Positions 24,644 through 36,808 are shown, counted from the stretch's first letter. The stretch is 64,000 nucleotides of DNA from Vitrella brassicaformis (GCA_001179505.1 CDMY01000185.1:2412-66411); one strand, 5' to 3'. A program made the numbers and translations. The notes: generated from the letters alone by a model not told the origin.

Positions 24644-24943
24644 NNNNNNNNNNNNNNNNNNNNNNNNNNNNNNNNNNNNNNNNNNNNNNNNNNNNNNNNN
24701 NNNNNNNNNNNNNNNNNNNNNNNNNNNNNNNNNNNNNNNNNNNNNNNNNNNNNNNNNNNNNNNNNNNNNNNNNNNNNNNNNNNNNNNNNNNNNNNNNNNN
24801 NNNNNNNNNNNNNNNNNNNNNNNNNNNNNNNNNNNNNNNNNNNNNNNNNNNNNNNNNNNNNNNNNNNNNNNNNNNNNNNNNNNNNNNNNNNNNNNNNNNN
24901 NNNNNNNNNNNNNNNNNNNNNNNNNNNNNNNNNNNNNNNNNNN
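24644..24943. other. Assembly gap (300 N) within poly-G
   Basis: Exactly 300 N, flanked on the left by a run of about 18 G and on the right by about 14 G. The true length is unknown; the gap probably covers a collapsed homopolymer or simple repeat. Confidence 0.95.
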
Positions 24944-25152
24944 GGGGGGGGGGGGGGAGTGTGGACCATTGTTTTTGAGAAGGGGACCGAATTGACAAGA
25001 GAAAAACTTACGTCGGAGTGTGATTGTGTGTCGATGAATGGATGGCGGATGCGTGAGCTCGACTGGTGAGAAAGTGCCCTTGAATGCAATGCATCACTCA
25101 GTCCATGCCATGCCATTCCACCCACGAATGCACCCACCCACATACAGACCAA

Positions 25153-25968
25153 TCACTGCCCAAAGCACTCGTCCCAGAAGTCGCCCTCCAGCTTCACCAA
25201 CTCAACAAACACCTGCCGCATCTGCGCCTCCGCCGCTGTGCCGCTGCACTCCTTAGCGGTGCGGTCCACTTCGCCGTACAGCCACGAAACAAACGCGCGG
25301 AACCCATCGTTGGAGTGGAGGCCGATCCACTCGTGGAAGTAGAAGGGCAGTGAGGCGGGGGGCTTCTCTGTTGCTGCCAGCCGGACGCCCCACGAGTGGT
25401 ACACCCACTCGGCGCAGAAGAGGGCCGCAATCATGGAGTGGTAGCCCTCGCCCTCGGCCCGCGCGAAGGCGTCGAGCATCTTCTGCATGGTGGGGCTGGG
25501 TGTGGCCTTGCCGGCCTCCGACTCGCTCGAGCCAAGGGCAGCGAATGACCGCAGGAAGTAGTCGTCTGCACGGCACGACACAACAGAACACACGTGGCAG
25601 GCCAGCATACACCACAGGTGGGTGTGCGTGAGGGTCCGTCGCTCTGGCATGGCATACTCTCTTCGGATGTGATGACTGCGAGGAAGGAGGAGAGCTTGGA
25701 GATCTGCGGCATGGCCGGCGCCGCAGCAATGATTCGCGCAATGAGCCTTGCAAAGCTCTCCAGGAAGATATAGTCCTGCAGCGCACACAGCGCACAACGG
25801 ATGATACGCACAATGGCGCAGATGGTGTGCTACCTGCATCAGGTAGATCTTAAACTTTTCCTGCGGCAGAGTGCCGCCCCCGATGCCTTCGATGAATGGA
25901 TGGTGCGTCGCCCTCTTCCAGTCCGCCCCAGCCGCCCTCTCCAGCTCAGCAGCGCCAAAATCAGCCAT
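25153..25968 (-). CDS. TenA/THI-4 family protein
   Basis: Three exons fit phase: 25968-25834, 25775-25658 and 25565-25153, giving 221 residues, the normal TenA length. Family features are ATHHPFIEGIGGGTLPQEKF and YLMQDYIFLESFARL at the N-terminus. ALFCAEWVYHSW carries the Cys in the position of the TenA nucleophile, and a C-terminal LEGDFWD carries the conserved Glu. TenA enzymes hydrolyse aminopyrimidine or thiamine breakdown products for thiamine salvage. No targeting peptide is evident, so it is probably cytosolic. It is divergent from the secreted gene at 26153, with 184 bp between start codons. Confidence 0.85.
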   Translation of the reverse strand: MADFGAAELERAAGADWKRATHHPFIEGIGGGTLPQEKFKIYLMQVAHHLRHCAYHPLCAVCAAGLYLPGELCKAHCANHCCGAGHAADLQALLLPRSHHIRREYAMPERRTLTHTHLWCMLACHVCSVVSCRADDYFLRSFAALGSSESEAGKATPSPTMQKMLDAFARAEGEGYHSMIAALFCAEWVYHSWGVRLAATEKPPASLPFYFHEWIGLHSNDGFRAFVSWLYGEVDRTAKECSGTAAEAQMRQVFVELVKLEGDFWDECFGQ

Positions 25969-26152
25969 CGCAACCAGCGTTTGGACGCTGTGCCAAAAGA
26001 TCTCTCAGCAGCGGCCGTCAAGCTCTTCTCTGCACCGCTTTCTCTCCGTTTCCCTGCCTGTCGTCGGCTTCTCGCGATCCACTTAAGCTCGCACAAGCAA
26101 ACTGTGTGAAGCGGAGAAGACCCCTTTTTTTACGAGCAGTGTGACGTGCGCA

Positions 26153-26988
26153 ATGTCGTCTTCTTGCAGATCTTGGCTTTTGTGTTCGGCGGCCGTCGCT
26201 TTGCTCTTGTGTCTGACGGAGGCGAGCAAGCAGGCGCCGATCTATCCCTCCGTGGGTCAGGAGGAGCCGCCACTGCTGTGGCTGAAGGAATTCGCGCATG
26301 CGTGGAACCGATTCGCAGCCGTCGATAACGAAACATGGTGAGAGAGGGAGAGGATGGGATGATGGGCGCTGAACACACACAGTGCGTCTGTTGGGTTGGT
26401 GTGTTTATGTGTGTGTAGGGAGCGGGCACTCAACCAGACAGTGCTGAAGGAGACGTCGGTCATGTGCGTCGCAGACGACTGCAAGCACCCCATCGCACAC
26501 ATGCAGGTCAGCCAGCCGCAGCACGCCACGCCCATCTGTGTGCACACGTCATGTGTGGTGGACGGCTTCAATGCCTGTGTGGTGCAGAAGTTGATGCGTG
26601 ATGGTGCCGTGAAGAGCTACGGCATCATCCACACGGAGCGGACGGTGCTGACGCCCTCGACGGTGGCCTACACATGGGCACTCGCCATACACACAGCCAT
26701 GGACTGCTACGGCATGACACAGGGTCAGCCACCCCACCCCACCCCGTCCACACACCATGCCCATCACCTCTTCGTGTGTATCTGTGTGGGTGTACAGGTC
26801 GTTCAGTGGCTCGTTTCGACCCTTCCGACGGCCGTCTTGAGGTGCTGCAGGTGTACCCCGAGATGGAGTCGCACAACGACCTGTCGGTGCGGTGCCTCGA
26901 CCCGCTCGACAACTGGAACAGGAAGAAGGGCGGGCCCGTTGCGGCCACCACACAGAAGGCACCCGGCAGCGGCAAGACGGAACTCTGA
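26153..26988 (+). CDS. Secreted protein of unknown function
   Basis: Three exons join in phase: 26153-26337, 26419-26723 and 26798-26988, giving 226 residues. The start at 26153 opens a signal peptide (SWLLCSAAVALLLCLTEAS). The mature part has six or more cysteines (VMCVADDCKH, ICVHTSCVV, FNACVV, MDCYG) and an AHAWNRFAAVDNETWERAL helix. The C-terminus is Lys/Gly/Thr-rich. The alternating Cys and Trp/Tyr pattern suggests a compact disulfide fold. No family was recognised. Confidence 0.7.
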
Positions 26989-29302
26989 CCTGACCGACCG
27001 ACCGACCGATGCACGCAGAGAAATGAGTAGAAGGACGGGTGCGGTGCACGGGGAGCATCCAGGCGGTTGCATATGTGTGTAGCAAGCATCCGATCGCACT
27101 TGTCAGTGTTTATACGTACCGATCTACGTGCATAGTCGTTTTTGGGGTTTTTCGTGCCAGCCTCTGTTGGCGGGCGTGGGGGTGCGAGAGCCAACCTGCC
27201 CACACAGGCAGGCAGGCAGCGCACTCACACACCTCCGCCAGTCAGTCTTTCTTCCCCTCTCTGTGGGTGGGTCTGGGTTGGTAGGATGTGTGTTCGTGTG
27301 GTGACGCGAACGAGACTGCAGACGAGGGACTGCTGATGATGGCAATTCATAAGGGTATGTGTGTATGTGTTTCGTGCTTGATTGAATTGAAACGAACCCG
27401 CGCCTCTGTTTGCTGCTGCAGCGTCCGTCCATGGCCATGCAGAGTATCAGTACCCAAGCAGACAGACAGACAGCCAAGAAAGGAAGAAGGCAAGAAGTGG
27501 ATGAGTGAGTGGGTTGAGAGGATGAGACGTCAGTGCCCTCCTCTCGACCGGTCCAAGTGAGTGGGTGAGTGAGTCAGTGAGTGAGACAGACACACTTGCA
27601 GATGAATGAAGACATGGTTAGCGGAGTGAGCGAGAGTGCAATCAGCTGTGTATGTGCACTTGGAAATTCGCGTCGTTCACACACCACACACACACACATT
27701 CATACACACATTCATACACACATTCATATATACGTACATAGTGTATGTAGGCAAGTGCACGGCTGTATAGAGCTGTTAAATACACCAACCGCACGGTATC
27801 GGTCTCCCTCTTCCCTCCCCCTCTCTCCCCCACCACACCACATGACATGGGCAAGACAGACAGACAGACAGAGACGGAGAAACGTTGGAACGAGAGGGTC
27901 AGAGAAAGAGTTGGTTGAAAATGGAGGTATGCATTGCGCGCTGCCGGCACAAACGCGCTGCACACATTCGATTCGTTCCCACGTAAAAACACCATTCATT
28001 CATTCATTCATTCGTTCATTCCTGAGAGCTTTACACACTTCCATACATGAGCTGTGGCTCTCTTCCCTCGTCTGAGCTCGTCACGTACTATACACACGCA
28101 TACACATTCACATATGTATCATATGATCACATAAGCAGACAGGGAGATGTCACTCGCTCGCTCGCTCACTCACTACCCCACGCACGCACAGGTACGCAAC
28201 AACCCCAACCAACCCCAAAGCCAAAAACGTGATAGATATATCAGCACTCGTTCAATTCTTCTTCTTCCTCTGCCCTCTCATTCATTCATTCATTAGAACA
28301 CGCGGACACGTACATACAAATTTGGGTGTACAAACACTTATGTAAGGGTATACACGTACACGTATACACACATGTACATGTGCACACACAAATAGCCAAG
28401 TATGAAAGCAGCCATCACATCATGCATGTGCATGTGCATGCGCCATCCATCCATCCATCCCATCGTCGAGGGTCAAAAAACGCCATATTGAACCAACAAG
28501 CAGCAGAGGAAGCACGAGTTTGAAGAGTGCACTCTAGTGGAGTGAGTCGTGTTGCGATGAGCGCACCCACCCATCGATATCTCGAGACGACAGACGAGAC
28601 GAGACAAACCTGTAAACTTCCCTTTTGGTGGTATTAAAAGTACACAGACAGTGGTAAGCAAACAAGGAAGTAATGAAGGAAGGAGACAAGGAAGCGAGTC
28701 GACAAAACCCATACAAGACAAGACCTGTGCAAAGGTGTGTGTGTGTGCAGGTGCGTATGTGTGTATGTGTGTGTGGTGTGATGCATGACGGCCAGTCGAT
28801 CGGGCCATTCTGTCGTCTGCAGCGGCCCTCCTGACGGCACGTCATGTATGTGTGTGTGTGTGTGTGTGCGTGTGGAAGTGGTGGTTAGTGTGTCATTTGA
28901 CACAGCCGGCAGGAAGAATCCACGGCGGCTGTGTGAGTCGTGTGATGGAATGAGATGTGATGGAGAGTGGGGTAAGAAGCATGATGTACGAGAGACGCGG
29001 CAAGAGCTAAGCACCGACAGGTAAAGACAGACCGACAATCCACCGAGAGCGAACGCCCGAGAAAGAGATCAGCTGCATCTGCGCCGACCGACACACGTAT
29101 GCAGCGACCAACACACAGTCAGTCATTCCTAGACGCCCTTGCCTCTTTCGACACGACTGTACCTACCGTACCCTACTCACCCTCCCTGACGACAAAAGGC
29201 ACCCAGCACGAGAAGCGTGCTGTGTGCCTGCATCCGTACAGAGGGGAGAGGGGGGGAGAAACGCCCCATTCTCACCCGAGGGTGGGAGAAACGCCCCTTT
29301 TC

Positions 29303-29350
<48 letters not shown>

Positions 29351-30201
29351 GACGCGCAAACAGGAAAAAATAACCCCACAACGAACGCAATATACCGAGA
29401 CAGAATAGGCAAATCAACGTCCTCGACCATGTACGAATCACCACACCAACCATGCGCCCATCCCATATCGATGAACGGCCTACGAGAAACCAACCACCCC
29501 GACACGCAGACCTCACCACGGACAGACCGGCCACATCGCATCACACCACGACATCTCACCTCACCTCCCAGAGAGCGCACGCACATGCACACCGACCGAC
29601 CGACAGACAGACAGGGTACAAAATCTGTCCCCCCCATCCCTTAGCCCGTCTGTGTGTGTGTGTGTGTGTGTGTGTGCCACAGAAGCAAGAGAGTGTGTGG
29701 GGCGGTGACCATTCCGTGAATGGAGGCGACGTGAGACGCATACACAGCATATATCGTTTCATTACACACAGAGCAGCGTATGTACACACTCATGTATAGA
29801 TAGCATTAATGCCTTTCTGTGTGTCTTCTCTCTTCCCCCTACTAGCCTCTAGGCAGGCAGAAAGACACACGGACAGGCGCTTCAAACATGCACTCGTGCA
29901 CCCATCCATCCATCCATCCGTCCACTCGTTCTCTCACGCACACACAGACCCGTGCATGTAACAGCAAAACAAAACAATACACAACGTCACGTCAGACTCT
30001 CTTTTGGCACTATCACATTGCTCGTTCGCACAGGCAGGCCTTCTTTCCATGGCCCATCTCACGTCATCTCACTCTATAGGAACTCACTGCATACACTCAT
30101 AAGGGTGTGACGGCAGGGGAAACCCCACCTCGCCCATCCCCACCCTCTGCTGCGACAACGGCGAGTCGAACATCTCTAACGAAGGGCCCACCAGTGCCTC
30201 C
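26989..30201. other. Large gene-free microsatellite region
   Basis: About 3.2 kb with GACC, CATT, TG/CA, GAGT and CATCC repeats and no exon that could be joined by phase. A C homopolymer of about 45 nt lies at 29304-29348. Just before it, GGGAGAAACGCCCC occurs twice (about 29257 and 29284). The 3' end of the HTH gene may extend to 30084 in another frame. Confidence 0.5.
29304..29348. repeat. Poly-C homopolymer
   Basis: An uninterrupted run of about 45 C. Such runs are error-prone; the length should not be trusted. Confidence 0.9.
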
Positions 30202-32306
30202 TCACCCACACCCACACTCACACCCACGCCCACCCCCCCTCCCCAACAGACCTCCCTGTCCAGCATGTGCATATCGTCTAACACATCCAGGAGGGGCGGG
30301 GGGCTGGCGGATGGCGGATGGCGAGTGGGGGTCCAGCAAGCCGCCTGGTGAGGGTGAGAAGGGGTGGTGGTTGTGGGGTTGGTGCCATGACGTGTGTGGT
30401 GCGTTCATGGCGGCAGCCGAGTATGTGCCGAGTGACGCAGAAGAGCTGAGTGACGAGAGGGGGGAGTGGCAATGGGATGAGGGGGGCGGCGGAGGCCGTG
30501 GGACTCGCAGCCACTCATACTCATCCTGAAAAGACCAACACACAAGACGCACCACTCCACTGACACGGATGATTCCCCGGACGGACAACCGTCTCTTTGT
30601 CTGTCTCACCTGGTCGGTCTCCCCACATGCCTTCTCAGGCTCCAAGGCGTCCATGGCGACACCTCTGCATGGCATCTCGTCTCTTGGCTGGCTGCTGATG
30701 CTGGGTGGCCGCTCGTCGGTGGCCGGTGTGGGCGAGTTAGGAGGGGACAGGAGGGGAGTGGAGGGCGGGGTGGGCAGGGGGAACTGGTACACCTGCTGAT
30801 GCTCCTGGTCCTGCTGATGCCGCTCCCGCTCCCACTCCCGCGCAGGCCCCCGACGCATCGCCACCTGCACGTCTTGCAGCCTACTGGCCTTCTCCTCACG
30901 CTCCTCATCATCGGACCACCGTGACGCCACCCTCTCACAAACACCAGCACCGTCGACCCCATTGTCGCTTTTGACGCGCATCGGCATGTCGGCACTCGCT
31001 GTGGGCGTGCTGCTGTTGCTCTGGCTTCCTGACGCGTCGGTGCCTGCGGCACAGGTGTGCTGCCGGCGCATGAAGGCCAGGGGCCGGGGGAGGGCTTCGA
31101 CGGAGTCTGACTTGCGTTTCTTGCTGCTGGAGGTCTTCATGCTGGCCAGCTCGCTGCACACCAGCTGAGACAATTCACCCTGATCAATCACACCAACACC
31201 ACCACACAGGCAGACGATGAGATGAAGTCTGTGGTGCGTTTGTGTCCGGCTCACTCCTGACTGACCATGACGATGCTTTCTGAGGGTCCCCGCCTCGTTG
31301 TGGCCGAAAGCGCCATAGGAGCACAAGCAAGGGAGGGGCGGTGCAACACGCCGTCTTCTTCGTTGCATGGATGAGCAGCGGGCGGCTGCCCGATGACCTT
31401 GGTGACGATCTCGTGCATCGCCTGCAGCAGAGCGAGAGGGCTGGTGGTGGCTCGGGAGGGCGGTAGAGATGATGTTGCTGGTCGGGGCGGGGGCGGGGGC
31501 GGGAGTGAGGGAGGGGGCAGCCGGGCAGACGAGAGGCCATGACGGGTGGAGGTGGTGAAGGTGGTGGTGATGGTCTCTGGCCTTAGCAGTGGCAGCATGT
31601 GTTGTCCGTGTCCTGCGCAGGCCATCTCGTCGCCCTTGTCGTGCCTCTGCTTGAACTCCTTGATGGAGAACCCACGGCGGCTGACACACACTCACAGAGA
31701 TAAACACAGAGGTCACGCAGCCGCTACCATTAGTCAGTCCCCCGGGCCACCCCCCTGACTCGACTCACCTGCAGAATCTGCTGATGGAGCTTTCATTGGA
31801 GCAGGCATATCCGTATTGGTTGTGCAGCAGCTCCACTACGGCCTCGAGGGTGATCTTTGGCTTGGTCTGCAGCAGGTTCTTGATGATGTCGAGCGCCGGC
31901 TCGTCCAAACTCTTGCCGCGACCAGGCCAAAAGGTCTTGGCCCGCTTGCGCGGCTCCAGAAAGCCTAGTTGAACCAGCCAGCGACGAACAGACAACAGCA
32001 GATGGGCTGTGTGTGGCTGTGTGGCTGTGTGGCGGTGTGCTGACTGACTCGGGTCTCTGTTGGTGGCTATCATGGTTTCGACTTGCGAGATGTATCTGGC
32101 GATGCTGCTCTGGCTGAGGTCGAACATGGCTGCTATCTCCTTCTGAGGCTTGCCAGAACGCCATAACCGATACACCTCCTGCAGCCAGCAAACCAAAACA
32201 CACAGACACAGACAGACCGTTGGTCGGCCCCTCTGTACGGATCTTTTCTCGTCGAAGTGCGCACCTGTTTGAGACCGCCGGGATGGCTCTTGCCTCGCTG
32301 ACCCAT
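30202..32306 (-). CDS. HTH protein, transposase-like DNA-binding domain
   Basis: Six exons fit phase: 32306-32265, 32178-32049, 31964-31769, 31680-31266, 31179-30610 and 30525-30202, giving 558 residues. The N-terminal 110 residues hold two helix-turn-helix units. EVYRLWRSGKPQKEIAAMF with LSQSSIARYI is the first. KITLEAVVELLHNQYG followed by ESSISRFCRRRGFS and KEF is the second. This pair resembles the N-terminal DNA-binding part of Tc1/mariner/IS630 transposases. No DDE catalytic domain follows; the rest is Pro/Ser/Gln-rich and disordered, with one basic KKRKSD stretch. It may be a regulator derived from a transposase. The last exon is ambiguous: another frame stays open to 30084 and ends YECMQ. 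Confidence 0.65.
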
Positions 32307-32414
32307 CCCTCTTGCTGCACAGGGGAGCGGGGACGGGAAAGCAGCAGGCGCAGACGCGCGTCTGACACAACGTAAAGATCCGAGTCTCGACGATCGCGGC
32401 CGTTAATGGAACCA

Positions 32415-34806
32415 TGTCTGTCATTGCGGAAGGAGGGGACGCCGTCGTCTTCGGTATGCTCCCCCATCACCATCCCTCCCCTTTGATACCATACATTCGC
32501 TTCATTCTTTCCCTCTCTCTGTGTGTGCGTCTCTCTGCATGTCTGTGTTTGCAGCCCTTCTCGTGATTGTGGGCATCATCGGCACGTTATCGCTGTACAT
32601 CGGTGTCCGCGCCCTGTACCGCACATGCATCGCACCGCAGCTGAGGAACAAGGCACAACAGAGTAACGTCTTGGCCGTCTTCTTAAGGGAGAGATGCGAC
32701 CATGCCGTGAGGGAGGGGTGGGTGCCGCGGCGAGTGGTCAGGGAGGCGGACGTGTTTGGCGCCCCCCTGCTGAGACAAATCCATGCGGACGGGCCGCGGA
32801 TGTGGGACGTGAAGCCACAGGTATGCACGAGCGTTGTCCCATCAATCCTCTTCATGCTGTCGTGTGGCTTCATGCTGTCGTGTGGATGCCATGCAGCCTC
32901 GGTCATCCCCTCCGCCCGACCTCTATGAGCCTCCGAGCTACCTGCTGCCCGTGTCAGTGCACCAGGAGGTGTCCACTCTGCCCCTCCCACCACAGTCGGC
33001 CGCCTACTTCGAGACAACGCTCCTCCCACACATCACACCTGACGATGACAATGCCAATCAAGACGAGGAGGGGTCGCTCAGCGCGTACAAGAAGCCACAT
33101 GGGCCGCCGATCTTTGCCGTCGGTGAGTGAGTGAGACAGGCAGCAGATGAGGGAGGGACTCGGCACAGGGTCGTTTTGGCTTGGTGTGCCAGGTGTGTGT
33201 CCGAGCCCCTACCCGCCAGACTATCTGCCGGGCCTCTTCGCACCGTCCATCGCATTACACAACTGTGCGGCAGACAAACAGCCAGGAAGAAACACAATGA
33301 AAGGGAGACATCCATCATCGTGTTGTGCCCCTTCTCTGTGTGTTCAGTGGCCTACCTAGAGGACGAGGGCCACCGTGGGTCCCGTTGGTCGCGGCCCAAG
33401 GGCGGCGAGGGCGGCATCTACAACGGCAGTGTCGACGCATGCACACCGGCGCCATTCTTCGATGTCGGCGCGACGATAGGCTGCGAGATCGATCGAGCGC
33501 AGGGTACGCTGCTCTGTCCCTTTGAGGGTGGCATGAATGGCCTGTCTTGTGTGCTCATCGATCAGGGAGGGTGACGTTCTTTCTGTTCCGCAGCAGCAGC
33601 ATCGACGGGAGTGGCGGCCAGAGGACCACAACCAGAACCAGGCGGCGGAGACAGAGAGGCGTGAGCGAGAGGACGAGGCGGCTGCTGTATCGGGTGGTGC
33701 AGCCACACAGGGCACCGACCGTCATCACCGTCAAGGCGCCCCAATTCACTCTGTGCGTCGGGGGGGCCACACAAACGCTGCGGTGCCATCCTGGATATGT
33801 TGTTGTGTGTGTGTTGCGTGTCGTCATGTCACACAGGCGCACCCCGCTGGATGCCTTCACGTTGGACCCTGACCGGCCGCCGGAACATCTCGAGAGCGAC
33901 ACCCCCGCCATGTTCGTCACTGTGGCAACAACTCACCCACGTGAGCAGCCCACACCCTTGTCCATGGCCCCGTGCACATATCTATCAAATCTTTCTTGAC
34001 CAGGTGCGGTGTCCTTCAGCGTCAATTTCGGCGAGCAGCCTTTCCTCCGCGAGGAGGGCGACGACATCGGCTTTGGCGTGCCCCTCTGCCCCTCAGCCCC
34101 CGGACACGCTGACAAGACTCGATCTGTCCGCCTTTTGCTGAAGCAGGCCATCGCCAAGACCTTCTCGCGGCCGCGAGCATCCCCTCTTGGGCGACAGGAG
34201 GTCTCCACACCTGATGACGCTGAAGAGTCGAAGGGAGAAGGGGATGTCCGTGTGGTGCTGGGGCGAGGTCGATCATCGAGCACCGCCCCATCGGAGACTG
34301 CCACCCTGGGACCAATCCCACCCGCCCCAACATTCCACCAACCACACAGACCACCAGCCGATAGACAGCACCAAGAGCAGCAGCCATCCTATCCCAAACG
34401 TGAGAAACGGCCGTCCCTGTCTGCACTGGTGGAGGGCAACAAAATCCTCAGAGATGGCGGTGTCGGGAGTGGTGCTGGTCGTCGGGCGTCGGAGCCAGCA
34501 CTGGGGGTGTCGGCCCTGCCGCCTGGATGGATGATGCATGAGGGAGAAATGTCTCCCCCTCCCTCCGCCCCGATGAGCGACTCGCCACCCCTTTCCCTAC
34601 TCGCAGGCCTCACACCGCTCGACGAGAGAAGACGGCCGACCATCACGTCAACCACCACACACCAGCCAGCGATGCGGCCAGTGGTGTCTCCTACTCTTCA
34701 CGCGGCCAGCCGTTCGCCGCCGGCATCGTGGGCTCCTCCCGCCAGAGGGCCGTCGATGGAGATCGACCTGCTGCCGCCACCAGCTGCTGCTGCCAGCAGG
34801 GGCTGA
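32415..34806 (+). CDS. Membrane-anchored SPRY-domain protein
   Basis: Six exons fit phase: 32415-32454, 32555-32820, 32897-33122, 33348-33503, 33566-33940 and 34004-34806, about 621 residues. One transmembrane helix near residues 13-33 (ALLVIVGIIGTLSLYIGV) is followed by a cytoplasmic-like part. A SPRY-like region contains VAYLEDEG, DVGATIGCEIDRAQG, VTFFLF, a long Arg-rich insert, MFVTVATTH and VSFSVNFGEQPF, matching the DVIGCGID and vNFG landmarks of SPRY. The C-terminal 250 residues are Ser/Pro-rich and disordered. An optional exon beginning at about 33192 (GVCPSPYPPDYLPGLF) may be included. The insert at 33790-33830 may hide one more intron. SPRY domains bind protein partners; the partner is unknown. 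Confidence 0.65.
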
Positions 34807-35542
34807 TGGAGTGCCTGACGAAGACGGGTGAGGCATTCATGGAGAGGGAGGGAAGTGCATTGATTGGATGTGATCGCACGTTTGTGCAGCCGTCTTGCTT
34901 TCGTGTGCTGCATGGCGACTGGTGGCTTGTTCTGTAGCTTCGTTAATGGCCTATTTTCCCTTCCTTGGGCAGACTCTTTGTTCAGTGCCTCTGTCCTGGA
35001 CTGTCCATGTGTGACCATCCAAATCGTCTCAAGTCAGGACCACACACAGGAACACGACACCGTGCGGCTCGCAGAGAGCAGCGCAGACAGACACAAAATC
35101 AGTGCAGAAAAAACAGCTGCACGGCCGACGGTATCCTGTGCACCAAATACGTGGGTGCGCGACTTTCGCTTGCATTGCCGAAGAAACCGAGGAAGAATAG
35201 TTCAACTGTCGGCACGGATGTATGGGATATCACAAAACAAGCTCAGCTCGACGGCAAGCAGGGCAGATGTCGGCAAGCAGTGCCCTCCCTGATTGATAAA
35301 GGAAAGAAAATAAAAAACCACCGATTTGGGAACCTCGAGAAACACAGCAGGAGAGCACGCCGATGAGCTATTGCATGGACTGCCCTATGTATATCTGTGT
35401 ACCATTAGCCATTCCCAGGCACTCATCTCATCATGCACGTGGTCCTACACTACCACGCCTAAGCACACGCAGAAAGTCCTATGCTGTGCATATACATACC
35501 GTCCCCTTGCTAGGAATGACCACAGCAAACACCCATACAGCG
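34807..35542. other. Intergenic between convergent genes
   Basis: It separates the SPRY gene (+) and secreted paralog C (-). Composition is less repetitive than elsewhere. No phase-supported exon was found. Confidence 0.45.
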
Positions 35543-35599
35543 TCAAAGCTTCCCGTCTTGGCCATAGGCCATTGGGGTTGCCAACCGACGGCCACGCCT

Positions 35600-35632
<33 letters not shown>

Positions 35633-36671
35633 ATCGTCATCATCGTCATCGTCTGGTTCCTCAAAGCCACCTGAAGATGAACGTAAAGCATATATGACGC
35701 CAAAGGCTCCCCCAATCACATTGCTTTTTGTTTGTGTTGCATTCTGTTCCTTCCGTAAGACTCACCTCTCTCTGGGCCGGGTCGAGCGCCAGCATCGCAA
35801 TTATCACCTGGCGGGCAGCAGTCGTACCATCCACTTCCAGGGTAGCATACATTTTGACACGTCCCGAATTTCACCGGTTCCTCACACGCGAGTGTCGCAT
35901 ACCCATCTTCATACACGAAGTCCCTGAGATACACCACCACATCCTGCCGGAAACAATCAATGGCCAGTCGGTCCTTCGTGCTCCCATCTCTCTGTGAAGG
36001 CGTACCACTTCGGCGGCGTCGTTGCCGAACGGCACGATGTATGCGTTCAGACGTGAGAAAGCTGGCCCGGGTGGCGCATTCCGAATGGTTGAAACAACAT
36101 CCTCGAAGCTGTCAGCAGAGCCCTCTTCAAGTGGACAGGATGGCTCGACTGACTCCCGATACTTCTCCCTGCAGGGAGGACGCACGTGTTGAATGGCAAC
36201 GTGTGTATGCCAGCTGTCAATCTCTTTACCCGTCCACAAAAGAAAAAATGTCCCCATCGCCACTAAGCGAATTGGCAGCGATAACCACAGATGAGTCTGA
36301 GTACATCGTCCGGAGCTCATCCTGAAGGGACAAAAAGAAAACAAGATGCTGCACATGATGGATGTGTCGCCTGCCTGACTGCCCGTCTTTCTTACCAGAT
36401 CGATGGAAATCCTCATGTACTCGCCCGGCTGGATGGTCTCGCTGAGTCTCAGGAGTTCGCGGCATTCCTCTTGCTCAACGGTCGATACGAGGCTGGCGTT
36501 GGCAGAGGGCCTGGCACCGCTGTGCTGCCCCTTCGCAAGCCCCATGAAGTCGTCTCGCAGTCGTTGAATGGTGTCCTCGAGCTCTTGGCTGTCGAGGTCC
36601 ACCGTGGCCAGCTGTGCCTGGCAGAGCACTCCATTGAAGGCCAGCAAGAGAGGGACGAAGACACGAGCCAT
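35543..36671 (-). CDS. Small secreted paralog C with poly-Asp tail
   Basis: Five exons fit phase: 36671-36396, 36321-36230, 36168-36006, 35943-35766 and 35670-35543, giving 278 residues. It is homologous to the genes at 12712 and 14174. Shared parts are the signal peptide (LLLAFNGVLCQAQ), ELEDTIQRLRDDF, the ETIQPGEY-RISIDL block, ESVEPSCPLEEG and AYIVPFGNDAAEV, plus YPGSGW. Exon 4 has diverged strongly and gained cysteines (CEEP, TCQNVC, YDCCPPGDNC). The terminal exon encodes GFEEP, then about 19 consecutive Asp, then a basic tail. This copy is on the opposite strand about 21 kb from its paralogs. Intron 4 keeps the shared 5' block. Confidence 0.75.
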
Positions 36672-36808
36672 CTTGGGAGCCTGGAACGCTGCGTACGGTA
36701 TGTAAACCAAATGTAAACGCATGCGAGACGCCCCAGGTGCCCCCAGGAAGACTGCAGACAGAAGACCTGTCTAGAGGATCTATCCAATCATCCCTCCATC
36801 TCATCAGA

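Larger units (their letters stand above)
23477..25152. other. Intergenic with hairpin repeats and gap
   Basis: It separates the kinase-like gene (+) from the TenA gene (-). It contains four related CAGC/GCTG hairpin repeats (23859-24069), CTGT and CATC microsatellites, and a 300-base N gap flanked by poly-G. No exon was supported. Confidence 0.55.

Noticed and set aside
24505-25152. Long ORFs through the N gap
   Set aside because: Open only because N codons are read as X.
29304-29348. Poly-C as a biological element such as an i-motif
   Set aside because: A single homopolymer next to low-complexity DNA; an assembly or simple-repeat explanation is sufficient.
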